Positions 53,901-64,000 of a DNA stretch of 64,000 nt are shown one piece after another (position 1 is the stretch's first letter; each line of letters opens with the position of its first letter). The position numbers and the translations under genes were made by a program. Source of the stretch: Silene conica. Its lineage: Eukaryota; Streptophyta; Magnoliopsida; Caryophyllales; Caryophyllaceae. The DNA lies in contig CM055311.2 of NCBI GenBank assembly GCA_029255685.2, positions 14,964,952 to 15,028,951 on the forward strand, given 5' to 3'. Under the pieces are notes generated by a model. It did no database searches. It worked only from the letters and a program-made list of their open reading frames with translations, and was not told where the DNA came from.

Positions 53901-53915
53901 GGACAAGTGGGAGAT
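53901..53915 (+). promoter_or_regulatory. Copia-B(+) polypurine tract
   Basis: GGACAAGTGGGAGAT directly abuts the 3' LTR start TGTTGGGG. Confidence 0.85.
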
Positions 53916-54905
53916 TGTTGGGGCTGGTGTCCTTGACAATTAAGTACAATGACTTATTAAATCTCTTTAAGGATCACAAGGGCATACTTTTGTATTATTA
54001 CCAGTTGATCCACGTTTATCAATAACGGTTGGCTTGCTAGATAAGTTTGACGTTATTGTCATACGGATGGCGGTGATCAACTGGTCCCTATACGTCACAC
54101 CTATAGGACACGTTTGAGAGATGTGAAGGTATGAAAATACAGTCACATTTATGCCGGATATGACTAAACAGTTAGTCAGAGGTGTTGACTAATAAATTAG
54201 TCAATAAGATGTTGAGATTATTATTTAATACGGATTAAATAATTTTAGCTAATACGGATTACAAGATTAATTCGTAAATTAAATATAAACGGTTATATTT
54301 AATTAAATATAGTATTCGCGTATTAATATAAACAGTTATATTAATTTAGGTAATTATACAATATCGTATTTTGTCAGACCATTATTAATATATCGACTGT
54401 ATTAATATCTGATAACATGTTACGATTTATAAATAAAACCCGCGAACAACTTAAAGCTAAACGGGTCGAATCACGCATAGGTATAAGGTAAGAGTGGAAA
54501 AAGCCCACTCCTACCCTACCCGTTCGGCCGACCATGTGGTACTACATAAGGAGAGTTTTTCTCCTTATGTCAGTTACTGGTTGAATCACAATCTCAAGAA
54601 TTAGGGTTTTGAGAACATCTTTTTCCCAAAACTCAGATCTCACATCAAAAACCTCACAAAAGCTCTCCCCATATTGCAAGGCAATTGGAGAGTATTTTCT
54701 AGCACACGCGGCATCATCTCAATCAAGTCTTGGGTGCAAGTTATAGGAGGGAATTTACTTTAATTCCTGTTCTTAGGCCATAAGCACAAAGGACCAAAGG
54801 TTGAATCCTTTTTCATGCTTTTTATTAACTTATGACTATAAACACAACTGTATTTTTCATTATAATCCTGCAAGTTTAGGGTGAATACATGCTCTATTCC
54901 CCTCA
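53916..54905 (+). repeat. Copia-B(+) 3' LTR
   Basis: 990 bp; differs from the 5' LTR at, for example, CGTCACACC against TGTCACACC and TTTAGGTAA against TTTGGGTAA. Confidence 0.95.
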
Positions 54906-54910
54906 CACTC

Positions 54911-56532
54911 GCTAGCTCTCAAGTGAACCCCGCCAACCTGCATGTACCTACATACATGAAAACATGTACGCCACAATCAGTAAGGAGTGACTAGAGTTCT
55001 CCTAGCCACCTTTTGTAACGTCACGTAACAAGTAAAGCAATACAGAATACTCCAGCATATATAAACATGTGAAGTATAACAATATCTCAACAGCTGATCT
55101 CATACTATCATGCAATACTAAAACCGGAAACTATCAAAGATACATATCAAAGATACAACGACCGGAAACTATTTGGAAGGAGAGCCGGTTTCCCTTTCGG
55201 TTACCCGACCGGGGGGTCTCTATCCTTTCTCCATTCCCGAACCCAATGTAGTGTCGCCCATCTTCCGGGGACCTCAGATACATATCAAAGATACAAGGAA
55301 CGAGTTTCAATCAAAACCGATTAACCGTTTAAAAGTTACGAACGAATTACGAATTCGAAACAAAAATAAGCTTCAGGGGTCCCCAGCCGGTCGACAGGCA
55401 GCCGGCCTACCGGCTGGGAACCCAATCCCAACTTACGAAATAAACCCAAAGAGGCTACCAGCCGGTCGGCAGGCAGCCGGCCTACCGGCTGGCAGCTCAA
55501 CACCCATTTCCTCCCAAACCCGCAAAACCCACCTAAGACGCTCCCAGCCGGTCGACCGGCGGCCGGTCGGTCGACCGGCTCAGAGAGCCTGCTCGCGAAA
55601 AACGCAATTCCTGTAAACTCAAAACCTCGATAAATCGATACCAAACTTTACGATTTGCAACATATGAAGTTTACCCACTATTACAAATCATCCAATAACA
55701 CTATCTAACAGCAAATAAACCCATAACAATCCTCAATATGATTATATAATGTATCCGTCGCAAGACATAAAATTCAGAAATTAAGCCAATACTCATATGG
55801 AACATCAAGTAAGCATATAATCTTCAAGTAAGGTCATTCCTAACATGTTACTAAGTCCATTAATCATCAATCTTAAACAAAAATCAGAAACAATAACAAG
55901 AACACAACAAAACTTGTTATTTTAACAAAAAGGCCGAGTTACTCGTAATCGTCACCTTTTAAGCGTTTAAGCTCCAATCTCTTCTTCAATCTTGCCACTA
56001 ACATCCTTGTGATCTTCTAAGCCTCCTCCTACAACATGAAAAACGATTAAAATAGGCTATACACAGATTACTCCAAAACAGCCCATTTTTGAAGTGGAAC
56101 GAAATGAAAAACGGAAGTGACGGATGGTTTTCAAATTCGATGAGGATTCCGAAAATGTTATTATTACCTCGATTTGATGAACGGATGATGAAGAAAAGAG
56201 GAAAAGAAGATGAATAAATATGGAGGTTTATGAGAAATGTGTTTACTGTTTATTGTTTTGTTTTGAGGATGAAGGTGTCGACACAATTGGGTTTTAAGGG
56301 GTTTAAGGGTTGTCCTTTCCGTTTAAATGAAACGGGTTTGGATATCTTGAACGGGTTTTATGATATGAGTTTAGTTTGTCAAGTTTGTATTCGTCTTAAG
56401 GACTTAAGGTTCTTAAGACGGATCTTACTATTCATTTAAAATGAAACAACATCAAATGTTAAAATATTATTTTACCCCGTAAAAATAATTAAAACCTTCA
56501 AGATATACTTTACGAAAATGCGGGATGTTACA
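54911..56532 (-). repeat. Gag-only gypsy 5' LTR, second piece
   Basis: This continues the LTR after the Copia-B(+) TSD. It lacks about 0.87 kb found in the left LTR (tandem array and surroundings) and one palindrome unit. It ends GCGGGATGTTACA, followed by TSD AGTGT (56533-56537). Confidence 0.92.
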
Positions 56533-56537
56533 AGTGT

Positions 56538-57642
56538 GGCCTATCCTACCAAAATAAACATAAAAACAACTTTGGAATCCACCGTTGGACCCTAGAAGCT
56601 TGTCTTGATGTTCCATCTTGGTCTTGCAGCGGGAGTGAGCATCCGGTCTCCGTCTTTGGTCTTCACAAAATTACTAATTTAAATTACAAATATAACCCTA
56701 TTTACATTCTAATTTAAATACAAAAGTAATTACATGGCAAAAACCCAAAACGGATTTACAAGATCTCAAAATTACAAACAAGACTGTGTCCCATCATTAC
56801 GGTGACACAATCTTCTAAGGCCACACTAAGTTACAACCGTTTGCAAAAAATTAAATACGTTATTGAAAGCATTCAAGGCATTCACATGACGATAAATAAA
56901 ATGCATCAACTAAAAAATTAAAATTCATTCATGATATAATACTGTTATTATGATTAACAAATTTTACCAAACCACTTTACGGGATTAAAATTATGTGATT
57001 ATACCGTTTTAATCACCCAATTTTAATAAATTTATAATCCATTATTTTAAACCGTTTTAAAATAACATGTATCATACGAGAGTGAACCGATACACAAAGT
57101 TAATATACTATTTCCGTATATAGCATATTACTTTGGCCAAGGGAAAATAAAAACAAATTATTTTCGGAAAAATAAAACGTCTGTTACAGGGATGAGGTCG
57201 ACCGACCTCAACATGGGGTCGACCGACCATCTGCCAGTCACAAAACCTTCCTGTAACAGCACAATAGGTCGATCGACCTATCAACCAGGTCGACCGACCA
57301 CCAAACAAGAAAAACGAGTCTCTGAAAACGCAAATCGCTGCACTTTTAAAAACAAAACAAGTTTTTACCTTTTTATCTTTGATTTAAAACGTGTAAATCA
57401 AAATTAAACAACAACAAAATTCACATATTGCTAAAAATATCAATTAATTAACAATATGTAAACAGGAATCGAAAACAAGATCGATTACTCACAAAAGATA
57501 AACTGCCGAAACAGAAAACCTACGCGGGAGGCGGTCGACCGACCGCAATAAGAGGTCGATCGACCCACACGGCGACAGAAAACGATTTTCAAAGTTTTTA
57601 AACAAAACTTATGAAAAACACAAAAGTAGAATTTCGTGGCCT
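56538..57642 (-). other. Copia-B(-) leader, PBS-proximal part, with paired palindromes
   Basis: No gene. It is the reverse complement of 47210-48320 of Copia-B(+). Three pairs of GGTCGACCGACC-type motifs occur at about 57195-57230, 57268-57300 and 57533-57565, mirroring those of the plus copy. Confidence 0.72.
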
Positions 57643-57660
57643 TGGCTCTGATATCACTTG
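57643..57660 (-). promoter_or_regulatory. Copia-B(-) primer-binding site
   Basis: On the minus strand CAAGTGATATCAGAGCCAAG. It has TGATATCAGAGCC instead of TGGTATCAGAGCC, so one base of the match to initiator tRNA-Met is lost. Confidence 0.82.
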
Positions 57661-57903
57661 TGTGGAATATAACATCTATTCGCCCTAAACATGAAGGATT
57701 ATAACGAATTTTACAGTTGTGAATTATGGTCATAAAATAATTAAAAACATGAAAAAGAATACAACCTTTGGTCCTTGTGCTAATGGCCTAAGAACAGGAA
57801 TTAAAGCAAATTCCCTCCTATAACTTGCACCCAAGACTTGATTGAGACGATGCAGCGTGTGCTAGAAAGGCTCTCCAATTGCCTTGCAATATGGGGAGAG
57901 TTT
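57661..57903 (-). repeat. Copia-B(-) 5' LTR, truncated by Copia-C
   Basis: Matches 33068-33308 (TGTGGAATATAAC here, TGTGGGGAATATAAC there). It is cut at GGGGAGAGTTT, the expected TSD of Copia-C being AGTTT (57899-57903). Confidence 0.87.
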
Positions 57904-59163
57904 TGTTGGGTTTTATTAGTTACTCATAAACTAATTTATAGTCATACTAAACTAACCTTGTATTTAACTCTTTAATATACTTGTTAACGATCTTATGCAT
58001 GCTATGAAAATGCGGAAATGAGAGAGTTCTCGAACCCTTACACACGGTCCGAAAGTATGGCAAGGATGATCCTCCTAGTACCCAAATAAGAATACCTCCT
58101 TTGGATGCACCAAGACAACCCTTAACCAACCGAGATCTTGAACAAGCTAGCACAAAACCGGTTTCTCCTTAAACTTATTCTAATCTCTCTAACTAGAATA
58201 AAATATATGTACTACAACAAGTGTAGTATTATAAATATAATCTTATTATATAGAAATATTATGGGGTAATATTTAGAGAGGTTTTTAGAGATTTTTCTCA
58301 CACTAGAAAAATGCCTAAGGATGGAATGAATTGCCTATGAACCAAAATCACATTGATAGTTCATTTGGTGTGTTTGACGTGTGGTTTACATGGGGAAGCA
58401 CCAAGGAGTGCTTTTGGTCTTACCAAAACACTTAGGGTGTCTCTAGCATGATTAAAGTTAAAGACACCTTTAAACATAATGTTGGGGTTATTAAATAACA
58501 CCCAACACTTCTCTAAATCCCCACTCAAAACCGGTACCATTAATCATAAAATGGACATCCATTTTATGTTTGTCAATTTTGTACAAATGTATATGTGTAA
58601 CATACACTATGTCACAATATAATAAGTAACAATTGTTTTTAATTTAAAATGCATATTTATCAAATAAATATCATTTATAAATTAAATGAATCATATTTAA
58701 TAATTGACTAGTAATTCATAATTACTTATATAAAATGGTTATATTATTAATCGTCATATACGATTTACAACATTTGTAATATATGCATCCCAATTCATTC
58801 TAATTACGACATTTCATAAATATCGTTTAATATTTAACAATTGACACGTTTCAATTTTAAACATAAATCTTACAATAAGATTTAACCTCTGATTTCCCGA
58901 TATACGAGTTTAAGGAATATGATCAAATCGTATCAATATACATTTGGTCACTTTATCAATTAAGGGAATTGTCTTATAGGTGTGACCTAAAGGGATCAAC
59001 TGACCACCACCGTCATACGACAGTAATGTCAAACTCTAGCTAGCCAGTCATTACCGATTAATGTTGGTCAGTTGACTAATATAAATCGTATCATCCCTTG
59101 CGCATTCTCGTCATGAGATTTAATTACGTGATCGCACTATTGTTGAGGACACATTTCCCAACA
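57904..59163 (-). repeat. Copia-C 3' LTR
   Basis: A 1260 bp A/T-rich stretch with TGTTGGG and CCCAACA ends. It interrupts the Copia-B LTR on the left and is followed by a PPT. The second LTR is not in the window, so the borders rest on the ends and the interruption. Confidence 0.8.
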
Positions 59164-59190
59164 ATCTCCCACTTGTCCTCGACAAGTGTG
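59164..59190 (-). promoter_or_regulatory. Copia-C polypurine tract
   Basis: On the minus strand GAGGACAAGTGGGAGAT abuts TGTTGGGAAATG, closely resembling the Copia-B tract. Confidence 0.8.
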
Positions 59191-61651
59191 CGTCACCAAT
59201 TCTCTTGTCCTATTACAATCTCCCACTCAATGCAAGATGTCTCTCTCAGGTCGTACTTGCATTCGATCATATCATGAGTGGTTTCCTCGATCTGGAGAAT
59301 AACTGTTTGACCGGAATTATCTACCATAGATACCTTCCGAGCGTGGCCACGCATTTCCAGTTAACTTCTCCTCGAGTGGCCCTGAGATTTGAACAACCCT
59401 GACAAGGGGTGGACAATTTCTATCGCACTACTTCCTTCAACTAGTCACAGTCAGTCACAACCCAAAACAATCCCATTTGACTCCAGTTACGAAAAGTCGT
59501 AGAGAATGGATTAAGGTTATGCCTAAACTGTACCATCTTGGGAGAGTAGTCTTTAGTCTAAGAATTGACTCACAAGAATACTATAGCAGCTCTCGCCACG
59601 ACCCGGCTATAAAATTTCCAGAACTCTATAAGCGGTCACTAAATGCCCGACAAAGTGCCTCTTGCAGTCTGCCTATGTGATCGACTAGTCATCACATATG
59701 ACTCTATGGCACTTGAACTTGCCATCAATCGCCTCACACTCTAGTCGCTTTGAGACGTCACCTCATGTAAGCGGCTAGGGGCTATACTAAGTCAATCCAG
59801 TTCACTTATGGGGTTCAATATTGTCTCTTACAACCCATTTGGATTCTGACAAAGTATCTTTCACTTTGAGTTAATTATAACTCAATTGATGTTGTCATGC
59901 AACAATAGTCAATACTATTACATTGCATTTGATGCACAATCATCTATTTGTATTAGTGTTTTGCGAATAACCTTTATTAATGATTGCAAAACTTACAAAT
60001 CTTGGTCTCCTTCATTCTCATATTATCCCGTATGATATGATTCTATTTGAGTACATTTCTAGAACTCTTTCTAGATTTTGAGTTTCCTTTCCGGAGGAAA
60101 GCTCCCACTGTTATCTCATAACTTGTGACGTATCGATATACTGGAGGGATTAAGGAATCACTCTCTTTAGTCACTTATGTACTGAAATCTACATTGTAGT
60201 TATTAGTGATTTCATCACTCTTACTATTTTCAAACATCTCGGCTATTTTATCAATGTTATTCAAAATTAATCATTTTGATTTCTATTTGGGCGACCTTTT
60301 ATTATCAATATAATAAAACTTCCCGTAAGGCTCCATCATCTTATGATATAAGGTATTAGTTCATCTAGAATTGAAAACCTCTTATTCTTTACACCTTAAA
60401 GAATCACCCATCCTCTCTAAATGGTAGGCTTAATTATTTTAATGAACATCGCTCCCACTGAAAATAATATCTCTCGATTTCTTAAATGAACCTTTCATTT
60501 CTCGCATGTTAAACTATTACTCGAATTATTATCACTATCACTATCACTATAGTGATCTGTTTCCATTCAATCAATCATTACCCTCTTATCATGTCTTCGT
60601 TTCCTCGAGACGAAAATGACATGATAATTTCCTTATAACTACATTGAGAGAATTGAGATGATTTCTTCTCTTTTATCTTATAAACTCAGAAAAATCATTT
60701 ATTTAAGGAACCGGTCTTTCCTCCCATATAGATAGATGATTTCTCCTCTATTATCTTATAATCTTTAAAAAATCATTATCTCAAGGAGCCGTTATTCCTT
60801 CTGAATTCATACGGGGTTTCATGTCTCCTCTCTTTGAAACAATGAACATAAAGAACCTTTCTTCGAGTGTTCTCCCGTAGTTTCTTCAGTGTCCTCTCGT
60901 AGTTTCTTCAATTTATACATTTAGGGCTCTTCTTAAGACTCCCATGTAGGAATCTTCTCTAAGATCCTTTATATTCATCATTGGTTTGCGAGCCGAAATA
61001 TTTTCTCCCACTCTATCCTTCTAACAATAACCTTTATTCGTATAAGGATAGTTATTTCGATTAACCAATGCATATGAATGTTTGAAGTTTTATAGGTGTG
61101 ATGAATACATTCTCATTTTCACTTAAAATGAAAATCTTATAATGAACTAATATTGTCTCATTTTGATTGAAAGTATCTCATGGGGTGTAGTTCTCTGTTT
61201 TTAATCAACTCTTTGATTATTTTGTACTTGATCGTATCAATGTTTATTGCGTGATATAATCACAATTATTCATGTTTAAACAAGGTATGCAATTTATTTG
61301 AGAAATCAAGACATTGATTAAGAACAAAAGTAGTGACTCGGGTTGAAAACCAAGTCACCAATATCCAAAATTACAACCATTGTATTAGGATTTGAATCCT
61401 TGTCTTACAAGAAAATAAATTGCAAAATATGAAAGAAGACGATATGAAAATTAGAGCCTAGCTCTCCAAGTCTTCGATCAATTGGATGCTACCATAGCCA
61501 TCCAAGTAAGGAACCTCATGTTTCTTTGTCCTTGTTCTTATCTTTATAAGATGACCCCTTTAAAATAATTTAAAAGGGGCGTGATAGTCAACAACTTGTA
61601 TCGCCATACAAAAGTTAACAAAAGAACATGAAAGTAAACGAGAATTATAAA
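59191..61651. other. Copia-C 3' region without pol
   Basis: The first 500 bases share blocks with the Copia-B 3' tail (GAGCGTGGCCACGCATTT and CTCGAGTGGCCCTGAGA near 59340-59392; CCACGACC near 59597). The rest (59800-61600) is A/T-rich with only short ORFs and no RT, RNase H or integrase motif. CTCCCACT, the complement of the purine-tract core, recurs at about 59168, 59219, 60110, 60452 and 61008. Confidence 0.65.
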
Positions 61652-62530
61652 CTACGGCGGTTGCCTTTCCATTTTGAGATCGGTCAAGTATTTGGGGCAA
61701 TTCCGTTTCCTAAGACTTAACCTCGTGCGATAAAGGCACTTGTATTCAACTTTTGAAGATGAGGTGGAAACGCCTTTCGAAAAGGTATTTTCTTTGGCCG
61801 CTTTGGGTTTGAACGTTTTCTTGCCCTTGCCTTTAAAGGCATTCCTTTTGAAGCTCGTTTTCCCTTTCTTTTCGATGTCTAAAACATCCTTGGTGGAACT
61901 TTCATGAAGTCCCATGTCCCTTTCGGCTTGGACTAGCATCTTATGCAACTCGTCCAATGTGGTCTCTTGGTTTCGCATGTTAAAATTCACCCGGAATTGA
62001 GCATACGCTTTAACCTTATTGAGCGAGTGAAGAACTCGGTCAATGATAAAAGAGTCGGGAACATCAACATCTTGAGCTTTTAGTGTCTCCGCGAGCTCAA
62101 CGAGTTTGAGCACATGAGGGCTTATCTTTTGCCCTTCCTTGAATGTAATGTCAAAGAAGGCGGAAGCCGCCTCATATTGAATCACCCTTGGAGTTTGCGA
62201 AAACATGGTCGCAAGCTTGGTGTAAATTTCATACGATGTGGTCAACTTAATCATACTCCTTTGGAGATCCGGCTCCATGGAGAAGATGAGCACATTTTTA
62301 AGAGCGGAGGACTCTTTCATGTAGGCTTCATAGGCCTCACGAGTTTGGGCCGACGAACGAGCGGTCGGAGCGGCTTCGGATAGGTAACGACTCTTATCGT
62401 CACCTTGAGCGGCCAAAAGCAATTGCGCATCCCAATCCTTCAAATTGGAACCATGCTTATCGAGTTTACAACGATCCATAAAGGATCGAAGCCATGATAC
62501 GTTAGTGAGAGGTGGAGCGTTGGTTGCCAT
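61652..62530 (-). pseudogene. Copia-C Gag
   Basis: A 292-codon frame beginning MATNAPPLTNVSWLRSFMDR. The capsid-like core resembles Copia-B Gag in layout: SNLKDWDAQLLLAAQGDDK, SALKNVLIFSMEPDLQRSMI, QTPRVIQYEAASAFFD, SFIIDRVLHSLNK, TLDELHKMLVQAERDMGL. A Lys-rich stretch (KTSFKRNAFKGKGKKTFK) follows. The zinc knuckle is damaged: only the first Cys (YKCLY) and the last Cys (KRNCPKYL) of C-X2-C-X4-H-X4-C remain, and the bases between fit a small deletion and a compensating insertion. It stops soon after the knuckle, without protease. Confidence 0.8.
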
Positions 62531-64000
62531 TGATGATGTTGAAAATTAAACTACAATAATAAAAGGAAAAACAACATCATTTTTAAAATTCATAATTTAA
62601 ACTAGAAACTTTAACAAGTTTAGTTATATATTTACTTAATGATCTGTTACCCAATTAAGTAAACAATCCCGAGACCCAAACCCATACTAATCCGGGCACG
62701 GTGTAGCCGATTCAACCCGTATCGGTATAATTTGGTGGATTAACCTTTTAATCGGTTCTACTCTTAGAACTCTCGGTCGACAATTTTCTTAAAATTATCT
62801 TTAGCCCGAACTTATTGCAACTACGGTTACGAATACTTTCGTTGAGATCAACCAAATTTCAAGGTGTAATCTTATTACCCCATTTACCCAACGTGACAAT
62901 TTTAGTACCCCGGTGTAGCCGAGCCTACGTTCTTGTGAAGAAGGGATTCATGGGTCCGTACTTTTTGGTAAGGCTAAGTCTCAATATTTATATGTAAGAG
63001 ATCTAGTCAAATTATTATCTATCTCCGTTTAAGTGAACTAAGTCGGTGAATTATCGATAAAATAAAAGACTAGGTCGACTAGGTCGAAACATGCATGATA
63101 CGATGTATGACGATTTGGCTATGCATGCAAACATATAAAAGCAAATAAAAGCATAAAAATAAACCCTAGTATGGCCTTTCCTAGAAAAGAAATAACAAAG
63201 TACAAATTCGGAAACCAACTCCTTTGGTCCCTTGAACTTCACGCGGCACGCACTTCGAGGTAAACACCGTCTTGATCGGAACTCCTTTCCGAATGGCACC
63301 GTCTTCAAGGAACTCCGGATTTTACAAATATTACAACTTTTCTAGTCTACTTTATACATTATAAAATAGAAATAAATTACAATTGGGTGATACGAGATCA
63401 CAAAATTACAACCGAATCGGTAACCCCTTACATTACGGGAAATACCGATTAAAACTAAGGCCATACTAAGTAAATTACATAATTCCCAAAATTACGTAAA
63501 TAAATCATGACATTCATAATAAAGTATGCAATGCTTATGTAAATATGAATTAACATGCAAACCCTAAGCCAAATCGTCCTATTTAAAACACTTATTTAAA
63601 TAGTTATCGTAAACCTCGGTTTATGGAATCGCGTGTTTCAACGATTAACAACACTATGCATTATGTGAAATGGTTTTCATCATTAAGTTAATCATCCTAA
63701 CTCTTATAGGTTTCAAAATTTAGTCTTACTCAAACTTTGAACATGACTTAACTTAATATATTTCAATATTGATCGGTATTACTCGGTTTTACGGGAAAAA
63801 CAATATAAAATTCAAAAGAGTCATTAAAATTTCGAAAATTCAAAATTCAAATTTTGAAAAATCCAGAATGTTCTTAAAATTTTCAGAATCTTAAAATATT
63901 AGTATTTATACGGTTTTAACATTATATCGTAAATAAGATGTAAAACGAGCATTTTAAGTCGGAAAATTCAATAATTAACTTCATAAATGCAAATAAAATA
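62531..64000. other. Copia-C leader, continuing off the window
   Basis: No gene seen. A/T-rich untranslated leader; the reading at 63051-63308 is a chance ORF. No PBS is reached before the window ends. Confidence 0.6.

Larger units (their letters stand above)
46199..54905 (+). mobile_element. Copia-B(+): near-intact Ty1/copia element, plus strand
   Basis: A complete 8707 bp element with 990 bp LTRs (46199-47188, 53916-54905), TSD CACTC (46194-46198, 54906-54910), initiator-Met PBS, a 1.8 kb leader, one gag-pol frame (49022-53053) and a PPT next to the 3' LTR. I noticed only two substitutions between the LTRs, so the insertion is recent. The only coding lesion seen is one TAG in integrase. 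It is the same family as Copia-B(-), inserted in the opposite direction inside the gypsy LTR that itself split Copia-B(-). Confidence 0.94.
39649..56532 (-). mobile_element. Gag-only Ty3/gypsy retrotransposon (TR-GAG type, chromovirus/Tekay-like ends), minus strand
   Basis: LTRs at 39649-42486 and 45920-46198 plus 54911-56532, TG/CA ends (minus-strand start TGTAACATCCCGCATTTTCG), TSD AGTGT on both sides (39644-39648, 56533-56537). The internal region is only 3.4 kb and holds a PBS, a single Gag and about 1.8 kb of non-coding DNA before the PPT. No protease, RT or integrase is present. The right LTR is split by Copia-B(+). LTR start and PPT (GATGGGGTGAT) resemble those of Tekay/Del chromoviruses, which might mobilise it in trans. 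Own length without the nested copy is about 8.2 kb. Confidence 0.88.
33068..57903 (-). mobile_element. Copia-B(-): Ty1/copia element, minus strand, split by a nested gypsy element and truncated by Copia-C
   Basis: The 3' LTR is 33068-34066. Gag-pol follows to 38957, then part of the leader to 39648. The leader resumes at 56538 after the nested gypsy element, and a PBS and the start of the 5' LTR are at 57643-57903. The join is exact: sequence on both sides of the gypsy reads through as in the unbroken Copia-B(+) leader. The 5' LTR is cut at 57903 by Copia-C, and its remainder lies outside the window. The likely TSD is ttatc (33063-33067). RT resembles the Angela/TAR/Tork group of copia elements; the exact lineage is uncertain. 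Confidence 0.88.
57904..64000 (-). mobile_element. Copia-C: copia-type element, minus strand, possibly gag-only, runs beyond the window
   Basis: The 3' LTR is 57904-59163 (TGTTGGGTTTTA...TTTCCCAACA), followed by a purine tract, 2.5 kb without recognisable pol, a copia Gag (61652-62530) and 1.5 kb of leader. PBS and 5' LTR are right of the window. Gag and part of the 3' tail are related to Copia-B but diverged. The missing pol suggests a non-autonomous derivative. Confidence 0.8.

Overview
The window is a block of nested transposable elements from the nuclear genome of a flowering plant, probably a eudicot; the species cannot be named from the sequence. I see no ordinary cellular gene, rRNA, tRNA or CRISPR array. 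Every coding signal belongs to an LTR retrotransposon or to a DNA transposon carrying gene fragments. I delimited elements by terminal motifs (TG...CA for LTRs, CACTA...TAGTG for the DNA transposon), target-site duplications (TSDs), primer-binding sites (PBS) and polypurine tracts (PPT), all read directly.

Left block (1-24084): a Tat/Retand-like Ty3/gypsy element on the minus strand. Its 3' LTR is cut by the window start (1-230) and its complete 5' LTR is at 23465-24084. Gag, protease, RT, two RNase H-like regions and integrase lie at 17496-23417, broken by frameshifts, an RT deletion and an Asp-to-Gly change in the integrase active site. Between pol and the 3' LTR, on the opposite strand, is an additional ORF with two recognisable introns (exons from 624). 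Its third exon is split by a 14.4 kb CACTA transposon (1908-16333, TSD AAA). That CACTA has long GTGTCGGTT subterminal arrays and carries spliced-looking fragments of a Ulp1-like peptidase and of a plant SAM-dependent methyltransferase. It is itself interrupted by a very young 10 kb SIRE/Maximus-type copia element (SIRE-1, 3571-13617, TSD GATAC), whose LTRs differ by one base and a poly-G length but whose integrase core is deleted.

Right block (24106-64000): a second, older SIRE-type element on the minus strand (SIRE-2: 3' LTR, env-like ORF, pol and part of gag). Its gag is interrupted at 33067 by a copia element here called Copia-B(-). Copia-B(-) contains a gypsy element with gag only (39649-56532, TSD AGTGT; 'TR-GAG' type), whose right LTR contains a second, nearly intact copy of the same copia family in the opposite direction, Copia-B(+) (46199-54905, TSD CACTC). 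The 5' LTR of Copia-B(-) is cut at 57903 by a third copia element, Copia-C (57904 to beyond the window), of which only LTR, 3' tail, a gag and part of the leader are visible. Nesting is thus four deep, and the order of insertion can be read off.

How the parts relate: Copia-B(+) has one gag-pol frame with a single internal TAG and near-identical LTRs, so it is the best-preserved protein-coding element here. The gag-only gypsy, the integrase-deleted SIRE-1 and Copia-C (as far as visible) look non-autonomous and would depend on proteins supplied by relatives. Points deserving a second look are the intron-bearing antisense ORF, the captured methyltransferase exons, the four-zinc-knuckle gag, and a palindrome (GGTCGGTCGACC type) shared by two unrelated retrotransposon families.
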